A stretch of DNA of 64,000 bases from Achromobacter xylosoxidans A8 (GCF_000165835.1 NC_014640.1:620001-684000), one strand, 5' to 3'. Counted from the stretch's first letter, positions 38,067 to 47,191 are shown. Numbers and translations: made by a program. Notes: generated from the letters alone by a model not told the origin.

Positions 38067-40553
38067 TCACGGCCGCGCCGGCGTATCCGTCACCAACCGG
38101 ATCCAGTTCTGCACGAAGCGCGAATGGCGGCGCTGGTCCAGTCCGACCAGCAGGGCGGGGCTCAGCACCACCGGCTGCACGATGCCTTGCGAACGCGCCA
38201 GCACCGCTTCGGAGGTCCAGCGGCCAGGCGTGTCCTCCATGATGGAGCCCAGCGCCGCATGGCTGGACGCCACCTGCTGGCCGGCCGGCGAAAGCAGCCA
38301 GTCCACCAGTGCGCGGCCCAGTTCCGGGCTGGGCGCCTTGCGCGCGATCAGCACCGAACGCGCCAGCACCAGCACGTAGTCCTGCGGAAAGACCACGCCG
38401 ATGGCTGCGCCCGCCGCCTGCCGCGACAGCGCGTAGGAGCCGAGGATGTTGTAGCCGATGTCGATCTGATCGTGCTCGATCGCGTCCAGGATCTCGGCGC
38501 TGGTGGCCGACAGGCGCACGCCGGCCTGGCCCATGGCATTGGCCAGTCCCCAGAAGTTCGACGACACCAGCTCGTCCTGTTCGGCCAGCAGATAGCCCAC
38601 GCTGCTGGCCGCGATGTCATAGGTGCCGATGCGGCCGCGCAGCTTGGCGGAGTCGCGTTCCAGCAGGCGCAGCAGATCCTGGCGCGAACGCGGCACGGTG
38701 GCTTCGGTATAGCGCTTGGGGTTGTAGACGATGACGGCCGGCTCGAAGGTGAAGCCATATACCTCGTGGCGCCAGATGGCCCAGGACGGCAGCTTGGCGG
38801 CATAGGGCGACGAGTAGCTCAGCGCATAGCCGTCGTTAGCCAGCCGGATCTGCAGGTCCGAGGCCGAGCTCATCAGCACGTCCACGTCCTTCAACTGCCC
38901 GGCGATGGCGGCCTCGTAGAGTTCGCGGCTGCCCATCTCGCGGTACACCACGGTCACGTCCGGCCGTTGCGACTGGAAGCCCTGGATCAGCGGTGCAACC
39001 ACCGGCGTATCCGTCGGGCCGGCGATGGTCAGGACGCGGGACGTGGGTTGCGGCGCGGGATAGCGGGTGACGATTTGCGGGATGTCGGCGGCGCGCGCGT
39101 CGTTGGAGGATGAGGCCAGCAGCAGGCCCGCCAGGCACAGCGCGCCCAGGCAGGCGGCGGCCGCGCGCCCCGGCGCGGAGCGCGCCAGCGGCAGGATCAC
39201 GCGTGCCGTCAGGCCGCCGCCCGGGCGGTCCTGCAGCCACAGCGAGCCGCCGTGGGCGACGGCGACCGAGCGCACGATGGACAGCCCCAGCCCGGATCCG
39301 GGCAGCGTTTCGCCGGCCCGGCCGCGGGTGAAGCGCTGCTGCACGGCTTCTTTCTCGTCGTCGGCCACGCCCGGGCCGCGGTCGGACACGGTCAGCGCCA
39401 CGCGGAAGCCCGCCACGGGCGTGGCCTGGATGTCCACGGGGCCGTCGGGTGCATAGCGCAGGGCGTTGTCCACCAGGTTGCGCAGCATCTCGCGCAAGGC
39501 GACCCGGTCGCCGGCGATGCGGGCGCGGCGGACCTCGGGCGCGATCTCGATGCGCAGGCGCTGTGCCTCCAGCGGGCCGATGCGGCGCCGCGTTTCGTTG
39601 ACGGTCTCGGCCACGCCCACCAGGGTGCGCGAGCCCTTGCCCAGGCGATGCGTGATGGTGGCGTCCATCAGCAACTGGTTGATCAACTGGCTGGCATGCG
39701 TGGCGTTCAGGTGGATGCGTTCGAGGCGCGCATGCAGCCGCTGCGGATCGGTTTCGTCCAGCGCCACTTCCGCCTGCGCGCGCAGCGAGGCCAGCGGCGT
39801 GCGCACCTGGTGCGCGGCATCCGCCACCAGTGTGTTGAGCGTGCCCATGACGCCGGACAGGCGCTGCATGAAGGCGTTCAAGGCCTCGACCAGCCGCCGC
39901 ACCTCGCGCGGCACGGGCGTCACCAGCGGCGCCAGATCGTCCGGCGCGCGGCTGCGCAATTCCCGTTCCACCACGCCCAGCGGCGCGAAGGCGCGCTGCA
40001 CGCCGAACCACAGCAGACCCAGCGCCACCAGCGACACCACCACCAGCGGCAGCGCGGTGCGTCCCAGGATCTCGTCGGCCAGCGCCTCGCGCGATCCCAG
40101 CGTCTCGGCCACCCGCACCGTGACCCAGCCCGCATGCTGGCTGGCCGACACCAGCCGGCCCACCGTGGCAACGCGTACGGATTCGTCGTGATAGCGCAGG
40201 TAGGCGAATACCGGCGTGGCCGACTGCGCCAGCGGCAGGCCGGGCGCCAGGTCGTCGTAGCCGGTGATGAGGCGGCCGTTGGAAGTGCGGGCCTCGTAGA
40301 ACACGCGTTCGCCGCCGGACAGCATGGCCAGCGAGGACACCGGCGGTTCGACGGTGACGTTGTTGTCCTCGATCTGCACGGAACCGGCAATGGTCAGCGC
40401 CGAGGCCGCCAGCAGGCGGTCGAAAGCCTGTTCCGCCGCGCGCTGCGCGTAGCCGCGCAGGAAGAACACCAGCCCGATCAGCGCGCAGGCCAGCAGCAGC
40501 ACGCCCAGCGCGAAGACGCGGCGGCGGATGGAGAAATTTTCAGGGTTGTTCAT
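38067..40553 (-). CDS. Sensor histidine kinase fused to a C-terminal substrate-binding protein
   Basis: An 828-residue protein. Membrane helices at ~13-33 and ~166-186 flank a periplasmic TctE-like sensor. HAMP, a HisKA domain with H248 (AAHQVRTP) and an ATPase domain (N-box NLVDNALRYAPDG; DRGPGV; GSGLGLSIV) follow to ~457. A third hydrophobic segment (~463-482) ending in NDARA leads into a full binding-protein domain (485-828; AGPTDTPVVAPLIQGF, TYDIAASSVGYLLAEQD, YNILGSYALSRQ) related to the adjacent binding protein. The predicted topology puts the extra domain in the periplasm. It overlaps the response-regulator gene by 14 bases. Confidence 0.9.
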   Translation of the reverse strand: MNNPENFSIRRRVFALGVLLLACALIGLVFFLRGYAQRAAEQAFDRLLAASALTIAGSVQIEDNNVTVEPPVSSLAMLSGGERVFYEARTSNGRLITGYDDLAPGLPLAQSATPVFAYLRYHDESVRVATVGRLVSASQHAGWVTVRVAETLGSREALADEILGRTALPLVVVSLVALGLLWFGVQRAFAPLGVVERELRSRAPDDLAPLVTPVPREVRRLVEALNAFMQRLSGVMGTLNTLVADAAHQVRTPLASLRAQAEVALDETDPQRLHARLERIHLNATHASQLINQLLMDATITHRLGKGSRTLVGVAETVNETRRRIGPLEAQRLRIEIAPEVRRARIAGDRVALREMLRNLVDNALRYAPDGPVDIQATPVAGFRVALTVSDRGPGVADDEKEAVQQRFTRGRAGETLPGSGLGLSIVRSVAVAHGGSLWLQDRPGGGLTARVILPLARSAPGRAAAACLGALCLAGLLLASSSNDARAADIPQIVTRYPAPQPTSRVLTIAGPTDTPVVAPLIQGFQSQRPDVTVVYREMGSRELYEAAIAGQLKDVDVLMSSASDLQIRLANDGYALSYSSPYAAKLPSWAIWRHEVYGFTFEPAVIVYNPKRYTEATVPRSRQDLLRLLERDSAKLRGRIGTYDIAASSVGYLLAEQDELVSSNFWGLANAMGQAGVRLSATSAEILDAIEHDQIDIGYNILGSYALSRQAAGAAIGVVFPQDYVLVLARSVLIARKAPSPELGRALVDWLLSPAGQQVASSHAALGSIMEDTPGRWTSEAVLARSQGIVQPVVLSPALLVGLDQRRHSRFVQNWIRLVTDTPARP

Positions 40554-41211
40554 GGCTGCGGGCCTGATAGCCGACGCCGCGCACAGTGACGATATCGATC
40601 GAGGCGCCCGCCAGCTTCTTGCGCAGCCGCGATATCAGCAGCTCCAGCGCATTGAGCGTGCCGTCGTCCAGGTCGAACAGCTGGTTCATCAACCGCTCCT
40701 TGGCGACGGTCTGGCCCAGCTTGCCGAGCAGGATCTCCAGCAGGCGGAATTCACGCCGTCCCAACTCCAGCGGCGCGCCGGCCACGCTGACGTTGCGGTT
40801 GGCGAGGTCCAGGCTGAGGTTGCCATAGACGGTGAGGCTGCTGGTCTGGCCGGCGGGGCGGCGCATCAGTGCGCGCAGCCGGGCTTCGAGTTCCCGCAGA
40901 TCGAAGGGCTTGACCAGATAGTCGTCGGCGCCCAGGTCGAGCATGTCGATCTTGTCTTCGATTTCAGAGCGCGCGGTCATGACCAGCACGGGCGCCTCCA
41001 GCCCCGCGGCGCGCAGTTCGCGGATGACGGTAAATCCGTCCTTGCCGGGCAGGTTGATGTCCAGGACGAGCGCGTCCCAGGTTTCGTCCAACCCCCAACG
41101 CAACGCCGCCACGCCGTCGCGCACCCATTGCACGCTGTGGCCGGCGAAACGCAGCTTGCTTTCCACGGCATCGCCGAGATCGAGATTGTCCTCGACCAGC
41201 AAAATGCGCAT
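40540..41211 (-). CDS. OmpR-family response regulator
   Basis: A 223-residue regulator: receiver domain with phospho-acceptor Asp in LVLDINLPGKDG, switch Thr in VLVMTARS and Lys in DYLVKPFD. A winged-helix DNA-binding domain follows (~125-220; ELGRREFRLLEILL, VTVRGVGY). It resembles TctD/PgtA-type regulators of nutrient import. It precedes and overlaps the fusion kinase and presumably controls the downstream ABC genes. Confidence 0.94.
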   Translation of the reverse strand: MRILLVEDNLDLGDAVESKLRFAGHSVQWVRDGVAALRWGLDETWDALVLDINLPGKDGFTVIRELRAAGLEAPVLVMTARSEIEDKIDMLDLGADDYLVKPFDLRELEARLRALMRRPAGQTSSLTVYGNLSLDLANRNVSVAGAPLELGRREFRLLEILLGKLGQTVAKERLMNQLFDLDDGTLNALELLISRLRKKLAGASIDIVTVRGVGYQARSHEQP

Positions 41212-41277
41212 GTGTTGTCTCCGTGTCTTTTGTGGCTTTCGGGGGAGTGTAAAGGGGTGTGAGGGTTCTGTGGGTCT

Positions 41278-42015
41278 TGATGCGGGCGCCGACGCGACAG
41301 GCTAGGCTGGTTGAATCTTTACGGGCGCTGGGGCGGGTGGTGTGCTTGGCGTTCTTGCCACGGATAGTGGGTGTTGGCGTGTCTTGCGGGGCCCGCCCCA
41401 GGCCGGCCGCGCGGGCGGCCTTTTGGGGCTTACGCGGTGTCTTGCGTCGCGTGATGGCGCTGCGCGCTGGTGGCGGGCGTTCTCGTGGTGATGCTTATGG
41501 CAATCGAGAATCGGGACTGAGTTTGGTAGGGCGCTTTTTTGGGGTGATGGCCAAGTGCGCGGGTCGGCCAGTAATCGTCACTCAACGCGGATGCCGGATG
41601 GGTGGCGCGCGTCCGGGTCTGCATGCGTAAGCGGCTGCCCGTCGCGCGCCACCCATCACCGCCCATCACCCCAGAGCTGGGGACCAATAGCAAACTATTC
41701 GTCGCATTCGCGCAAGCGAACACAATAGAAATTCAAGAAATCACGTATGTCATTCTCGGCCGCCCGCGCGGCCGAGAATGACGGGCAATGCAAGAGTCGT
41801 CCCTGACCACGGCTCCAGCAGCGCATCAGTCCAAGATTCAAGCAGCCCGTCGGCGCGGGCGCCTGAGGGGCGGGCAACCTCGATGCGCCCGAGGGAATCT
41901 GAAGGGAAGGCCGAAGGCCTGGACGAAGATGACGAAGGGGCAGTCCGGAGCGAACGCTCCGGACCGCAATCGTGGGCGCCCACCCCTCAGGCGCCCGCGC
42001 CGATGGGCGGCCTAC
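41278..42015. repeat. Composite structured repeat, locus 3 (remnant A'-D'-C-D-A)
   Basis: Fills most of the 849-base gap between the response regulator and the RNB exonuclease. The right arm remnant of an inverted A is followed by a full inverted D (hairpin 41395-41429, nearly identical to locus 1), module C (arms 41597-41611 and 41643-41657), module D (41749-41782) and module A. In A, arms 41846-41875 and 41978-42007 pair at 28 of 30 positions, both exceptions being transitions; the constant hairpin is 41943-41964 and the variable hairpin 41908-41920. No protein-coding gene is supported here. Confidence 0.85.
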
Positions 42016-42060
42016 GAAGAACTCGCAACGCACAGCCCCAAGACGCCGAGCAGAAGAAAC

Positions 42061-43965
42061 CTACTCCTGCCCACCCACAGCAGGACTAATCTCCCCGATA
42101 TACCGGCAATCCAGCTCCAGAGACAACTCATCCATCCCCAGAATATCGATCTCCACTGCAGTCCCGCGCTCCAGCTCCGGCATCCCCCCAACCCGAGTCA
42201 CCAGCGGCGCATTCGCGAACCGCACCAGGTCATCGCGCAGCACGTGCGCCACGGTACGCGTCACGTTGTGCTGCTTCAGCCAGCGCAGGCACCAGTAGCG
42301 CTCCATCGCGCTCTGGAACTCCGCCCAGGCCGCGTATTGCGCGTCGAAGGCGCCGATGATGGCGAACAGGTCCGCGTCGCGCGGCTTGAACGGGGCGACC
42401 AGGCGGGCGGACACGCCGTGCTCGACTGCTGCGATCAGTTGCCACTGGTTGACCAGGTCCACGTAGCGGCGCAGCGGCGAGGTGCTCCAGGCGTATTGCG
42501 GCACCCCGATGGCCTCGTGCGGCAAGGCCTGGGTGCTCATGCGCACGCGGCCCGCCTGTTGCGAGCGGTAGATGCCCGGCACGCCATGCTGGTGCAGCAG
42601 GCCGCCCCAGAGGTTGTTCGCCAGGATCATGTATTCCGCCACCATGCGGTCCAACGGCGCGTTGCGCTGGCGCGGCACCAGGCGCACCGGCGTGTCGGGA
42701 TCGTCGGGGTTGCCATCCAGGTAGAAGCTGTACTCCACCCGGGAATTGTTCTCCGGCTTGCCGCGCACGTTTTCGCGTTGCGCCGACAGGGCCTGCGCCA
42801 GCTTCCACAGCGGGCGCAGCCAATGGCCATAGGGCAGGTCGGCCGACGGATCGGACAGGCTGGCTTCCGTGACCTGAGCGTCCAGCATGTTGTGGCGCAG
42901 GTTCTCGCGCACCACGATACGTTCCAGGCGGGTTTCCGATTCGATGATTTCGCCGGTTTCCGGATCGGCCACGACGTACAGGGACAGCGCCGGCACTTCG
43001 CGGCCGGCGTCCAGCGAGAACGCCTGGATGATGCTGTCCGGCTGCATCGGGATCTTGTCGCCCGGCATGTAGACGGTGGACAGGCGGGCGCGCGCCAGCT
43101 TGTCGAAATCGCTGTCGCGGGTCACGGTGATGCCCGGCGCCGCCACGTGCACGCCGACGCGCAGACGGCCGTCGGGCAAGGTGGAGACGGACAGGGCGTC
43201 GTCGATTTCGGTGGTGGTGACGTCGTCCACCGAATAGATTTCGGCGTCGGACAGCGGCAGCTCGCGGTCGATGGGCGGCAGTTCCAGGTCCGGGAACGCC
43301 AATCCGCGCGGGAAATTCACCGCCAGGAAACGGCGCTTGTGCAGCGCCAGCGCGTGTGGCCAGGCGCCCAGTTCCAGCAGCAGGCGGTCGGGGCTCTTGC
43401 CCAGCTTGGCGCAGGCGGCGTCCAGCGCCTTCCATTGCTGCGAATTCTTGTCGGGGCGGATCAGGAGCGATTCCGCGGCCTGGGCGATGGGCTCGGGCAG
43501 GCGCCCCGCGGCCATTTCATCCACCCATTCCTGCTGCTGCTCGGCCTGGCGCTGTTTCTTTTCCAGCGCGGCCAGGGCGGCGGCCAGAATGTCGGGTGGC
43601 GCGGGGCGGTAGCTCCCCTTGCCGCGGCGGTGGAAATAGGCCGGCGCGCCGTGCAGGCGCATCAAGAGGGCGGCCTGTTCCACGGGCGTGGGGGCGTGGC
43701 CGAAGTAGTCGGCGGCCAGGGCGGGAGAGTCGAATTCTTCCTGCGGCGCGCATTCCCACAGGAATTGCAGGTCCAGCGTTTCGGCGGTCGCGGCCGCCTG
43801 GCTCATCAGCGCGGCCGGTTCGGGCGCCGCGAAGGTGAACAAGGTATTGGCGCGCTTGATCTTGCTGCGCTTGCCGGATTCCGATTCCACCTGCAGGCTG
43901 GCATCGGTCTCGGACAGGATATTGCCGGCCTTGAAGCTGCCGTCGTCTTCGTAAAACACATACAT
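42061..43965 (-). CDS. RNB-domain (RNase II family) exoribonuclease
   Basis: A 634-residue 3'-5' exoribonuclease. An N-terminal region (MYVFYEDDGSFKAGNIL) precedes the RNB domain (~230-540), with the metal-site motif SVDDVTTTEIDDALS and ARARLSTVYMPGDKIPM. The C-terminal part has weak S1-like character. Spacing in the acidic motif differs from RNase R, fitting the short beta-proteobacterial RNase II-like group. The ATG at 43965 matches the conserved N-terminus. Confidence 0.9.
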   Translation of the reverse strand: MYVFYEDDGSFKAGNILSETDASLQVESESGKRSKIKRANTLFTFAAPEPAALMSQAAATAETLDLQFLWECAPQEEFDSPALAADYFGHAPTPVEQAALLMRLHGAPAYFHRRGKGSYRPAPPDILAAALAALEKKQRQAEQQQEWVDEMAAGRLPEPIAQAAESLLIRPDKNSQQWKALDAACAKLGKSPDRLLLELGAWPHALALHKRRFLAVNFPRGLAFPDLELPPIDRELPLSDAEIYSVDDVTTTEIDDALSVSTLPDGRLRVGVHVAAPGITVTRDSDFDKLARARLSTVYMPGDKIPMQPDSIIQAFSLDAGREVPALSLYVVADPETGEIIESETRLERIVVRENLRHNMLDAQVTEASLSDPSADLPYGHWLRPLWKLAQALSAQRENVRGKPENNSRVEYSFYLDGNPDDPDTPVRLVPRQRNAPLDRMVAEYMILANNLWGGLLHQHGVPGIYRSQQAGRVRMSTQALPHEAIGVPQYAWSTSPLRRYVDLVNQWQLIAAVEHGVSARLVAPFKPRDADLFAIIGAFDAQYAAWAEFQSAMERYWCLRWLKQHNVTRTVAHVLRDDLVRFANAPLVTRVGGMPELERGTAVEIDILGMDELSLELDCRYIGEISPAVGGQE

Positions 43966-44038
43966 GGTGGGGATCGTCCTGGGCGGCGCGCACGCGCCGC
44001 CTTGCGCAGCTTTATAGAGTGTTGATGTTTGATACTGA

Positions 44039-44641
44039 TTATTGGGGGCGAACCTGCTTGTCGCCAAGGGCGAATTCAAGCACTTCGGGCATCCATTCCA
44101 CAAAATCGGACAGGCCGTGGTCGCTGCCTTGCACGATGCGCTGGCGGCAGCCCGCGTAGCGGTCACGCATTTCGCGCCAATCCAGCACCTCGTCGCCGGT
44201 GGCTGCCAATAGGAAGTAGCGGTCGGGCTGGGTGACGCGTGGGGCGTGGATGGCGGCCAGTTCGTCCACGTACTCGGGCAGGAAGACGAACGGCGCGTCG
44301 GAATGATACATGCGGTGCTCGCCGATCTGGGTGGCGAGGTCGCGGGCGGCCTCGACCGCCGGATTCAGCAACACCGCCTTGCAGCCCAGCTGTTCGGCCA
44401 GCCAGGTGGCATAGAAGCCGCCCAGCGAAGAGCCGATCACGGTCAGCACCCGGGGCGAGTCCGCCCCTTCCAACTGGCGCCGGGCGATGCCCATGGCCAG
44501 AGCGATGGCTTCGCGCGGGCTGGCGGGCAGTTGCGGGCAGGCCCAGGCCGCCGACAGGCCGCGCTCGGCCATGGCGTCGGCCATCATCCGGGCCTTGAGT
44601 GAGGTCGGCGAGGAACGGAAACCGTGCAGATAGAGAATCAT
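44039..44641 (-). CDS. YqiA/YcfP-family alpha/beta-hydrolase
   Basis: A 200-residue single-domain esterase: LYLHGFRSSP (oxyanion), nucleophile elbow GSSLGG, acid in AATGDEVLDW and His in GSDHGLSDF. The physiological ester is unknown. It lies 73 bases upstream of the RNB gene and 29 bases downstream of mpl, in the same direction. Confidence 0.9.
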   Translation of the reverse strand: MILYLHGFRSSPTSLKARMMADAMAERGLSAAWACPQLPASPREAIALAMGIARRQLEGADSPRVLTVIGSSLGGFYATWLAEQLGCKAVLLNPAVEAARDLATQIGEHRMYHSDAPFVFLPEYVDELAAIHAPRVTQPDRYFLLAATGDEVLDWREMRDRYAGCRQRIVQGSDHGLSDFVEWMPEVLEFALGDKQVRPQ

Positions 44642-44670
44642 GGCTCGCCTTTGCGGTGTCGTTGCCGGAA

Positions 44671-46041
44671 TCAGGCGCGCGCCTGCAGCGCGTCCAGCAG
44701 CTTGCCGTGCACGCCGCCGAAACCGCCGTTGCTCATGACCAGAACCTGGTCGCCCGGCCGGGCGGCGCCCGCGACGGCGGCAACCAGCGCGCCGATGTCA
44801 TCGTAGCTGGAAGCGCGGTCGCCCAGGGGCGCCAGCACTTCGGCCGGATTCCAGCCCAGGGCGTGCTTGCCGGCATGGGCGCCGAAGCAGAACACCAGGT
44901 CGGCGTCGGCCAGGGCCTCGGGCAGGCGGGCAGCCATGGTGCCCAGCTTCATGGTGTTGGAGCGCGGCTCCAGCACCGCCAGGATGCGGGCCGCGCCGAC
45001 CTGGCGGCGCAGGCCTTCCAGGGTGGTGGCGATGGCCGTGGGGTGGTGCGCGAAGTCGTCGTAGACCTTGATGCCGTCGACCGTGCCGCGCAATTCCATG
45101 CGGCGTTTCACGCCCGCAAAGCGGGTCAGGGCATCGATGCCTTGCGCCGCCGGCACGCCCACATGTTCGGCGGCGGCCAGCGCCGCCAGCGCGTTCATGC
45201 GGTTGTGCTCGCCGCTCAGGTTCCAGCGCACGGTGCCAGCGGTCACGCCGCCGCGCAGCACGCTGAACGCGCCCTCGGCGTCCGGCGCCGTCGCCTGCCA
45301 GGCGCCATCGGCGCCGAACGTGACGGTTTCGGACCAGCATCCGCGCGCAATCACGCGGTCCAGCGCGGCGCAGTGCGCCGGGCGCACGATGCGGCCCGAG
45401 CCGGGTATGGTGCGGACCAGGTGGTGGAACTGGGTTTCGATCGCGGCCAGATCGGGGAAGATGTCGGCGTGATCGTATTCAAGATTATTCAGGATGGCCG
45501 TGCGCGGGCGGTAATGGACGAACTTAGAACGCTTGTCGAAGAAAGCCGTGTCATATTCGTCCGCCTCGATCACGAAGGGACGGCGCGACGGGTCGAAGCG
45601 CGCCGACACATGCAGGTCCTGCGCCACGCCGCCGATCAAAAAGTTGGGCGCCATGCCCGCGGCTTCCAGTACCCAGGCCAGCATCGAGCTGGTGGTGGTC
45701 TTGCCGTGGGTACCGGCCACCGCCAGCACGTGCTGGCCGGGCAGGATGTTGTCGCCCAGCCATTGCGGGCCGGACACGTAGCGCGCGCCGGATTCCAGGA
45801 TGGCCTCCATCAGCGGATTGCCGCGGCTGACCACGTTGCCGATCACGTACAGATCGGGCTTGAGCGCCAGTTGTTCGGCGCCGAAACCTTCGATCAGCTC
45901 GATTCCTTGCTCGGACAGTTGCGTGCTCATGGGCGGGTACACGCCCGCGTCGCAACCGGTGACCTTGTGGCCGGCGGCGCGCGCGATCAGCGCCAAGCCG
46001 CCCATGAACGTACCGCAGATGCCAAGAATATGCAGGTGCAT
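44671..46041 (-). CDS. mpl: UDP-N-acetylmuramate:L-alanyl-gamma-D-glutamyl-meso-diaminopimelate ligase
   Basis: A 456-residue Mur ligase-family enzyme that recycles murein tripeptide onto UDP-MurNAc. HLHILGICGTFMGGLA is the nucleotide-sugar Rossmann start, VAGTHGKTTTSSML the ATP loop, EADEYDTAFFD the Mpl-specific acidic motif and HHPTAI a late active-site segment. The 92-base divergent gap to the thioredoxin-like gene holds TATATATA for promoters. Confidence 0.95.
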   Translation of the reverse strand: MHLHILGICGTFMGGLALIARAAGHKVTGCDAGVYPPMSTQLSEQGIELIEGFGAEQLALKPDLYVIGNVVSRGNPLMEAILESGARYVSGPQWLGDNILPGQHVLAVAGTHGKTTTSSMLAWVLEAAGMAPNFLIGGVAQDLHVSARFDPSRRPFVIEADEYDTAFFDKRSKFVHYRPRTAILNNLEYDHADIFPDLAAIETQFHHLVRTIPGSGRIVRPAHCAALDRVIARGCWSETVTFGADGAWQATAPDAEGAFSVLRGGVTAGTVRWNLSGEHNRMNALAALAAAEHVGVPAAQGIDALTRFAGVKRRMELRGTVDGIKVYDDFAHHPTAIATTLEGLRRQVGAARILAVLEPRSNTMKLGTMAARLPEALADADLVFCFGAHAGKHALGWNPAEVLAPLGDRASSYDDIGALVAAVAGAARPGDQVLVMSNGGFGGVHGKLLDALQARA

Positions 46042-46133
46042 TGAAAACTCTCCTGTCCTGCATTGTATATATAGAGAGGCACCGGACTGCGGCGGGCGCG
46101 GCGCGAAACGGCGGCAGCGGTTATGATCGCGCC

Positions 46134-46667
46134 ATGAATCGACGCCTACTTCTTTCCGCTGGCGTGGCCATAGCCGCCACGGTTGCGGGCGGCTATACCC
46201 TGATGGGCCGCAAGACCTCGACGCCCTCGGCCCCGGCCGACGCCGGCGATCCCGTCGCCGGCCTGATGCAGATGCCGCTCCCCGACCTGAACGGGGCGTC
46301 CCATACCCTGGCAGGCTGGAAAGGCCAGCCCATCGTGGTCAATTTCTGGGCAACCTGGTGCGCGCCATGCGTCCGAGAAATGCCCGAACTCGACGCCTTG
46401 CAGAAAAAATACCCGCATGTGCGATTTGTCGGCATTGGTGTCGATTCGGCCGCGAACATGCAAAAATTTGTCGAGAAAGTACAGGTTTCCTATCCCCTCT
46501 GGGTAATAGGCGCAGGTGCCATCGATACTCTGCGCAAGCTGGGAAATCCCAGCGGAGGCCTGCCTTTTACTATTGTTTTCAATGCAGATGGCGGTATTAA
46601 CCGGAAGATATTGGGTGAAATCCAACCCGATGATCTGGACCGCACCCTGTCTGGTTTAAAGGCGTAA
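46134..46667 (+). CDS. TlpA/ResA-like thiol-disulfide oxidoreductase, membrane-anchored
   Basis: A 177-residue protein with an N-terminal anchor or signal (~4-25) and a thioredoxin fold: VVNFWATWCAPCVREMP carries the W-C-x2-C site, and GGLPFTIVFN the cis-Pro loop. It probably reduces disulfides in the periplasm, for instance during cytochrome c maturation; no such genes are nearby. The start at 46134 was chosen because the signal begins there. Confidence 0.92.
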   Translation: MNRRLLLSAGVAIAATVAGGYTLMGRKTSTPSAPADAGDPVAGLMQMPLPDLNGASHTLAGWKGQPIVVNFWATWCAPCVREMPELDALQKKYPHVRFVGIGVDSAANMQKFVEKVQVSYPLWVIGAGAIDTLRKLGNPSGGLPFTIVFNADGGINRKILGEIQPDDLDRTLSGLKA

Positions 46668-46756
46668 GTCTGTTGGACAAATAGTAGGAATTGGCGTAAA
46701 AAGCTGGTTTATCGGCTGTTTTGCCAACAATTGGCAAACCACTCATTGGCAAGCGC

Positions 46757-47191
46757 ATGGCGCAAAACATACTGGTATTGCATGGCCCGAACCTGAACCT
46801 GCTCGGCACCCGGGAACCTCATATCTACGGCAGCCTCACGCTGCAACAGATCAACGAGGGCCTGGAGTTGCTCGCAGGAGAATTGGGCGCCACGCTGACA
46901 GCGTGGCAAGGCAATCACGAAGGCGCACTGGTTGACCGCATTCAGGCGGCCCGGCAAGACGGCACGGACTTCATCATCATCAACGCGGCGGCTTATACGC
47001 ACACCAGCGTCGCAATTCGCGATGCGCTGGCTGGGGTCGCGATCCCATTTATTGAAGTACATTTGTCCAATCTGTATAAGCGAGAGCCCTTCAGGCATCA
47101 CTCTTATCTGTCCGACTTGGCGGTAGGCCTCATCAGCGGCCTGGGCGCGGACGGCTACGAGGCGGCTCTGCGTTACGCAGTGCGGCACTGA
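46757..47191 (+). CDS. aroQ: 3-dehydroquinate dehydratase, type II
   Basis: A 144-residue type II enzyme: [20 protein letters not shown] (catalytic Tyr on the lid), [29 protein letters not shown] and FRHHSYLSD. The start MAQNILV at 46757 fits the family better than an in-frame ATG 12 codons earlier. aroQ followed by accB-accC is a common order in beta- and gammaproteobacteria. Confidence 0.95.
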   Translation: MAQNILVLHGPNLNLLGTREPHIYGSLTLQQINEGLELLAGELGATLTAWQGNHEGALVDRIQAARQDGTDFIIINAAAYTHTSVAIRDALAGVAIPFIEVHLSNLYKREPFRHHSYLSDLAVGLISGLGADGYEAALRYAVRH

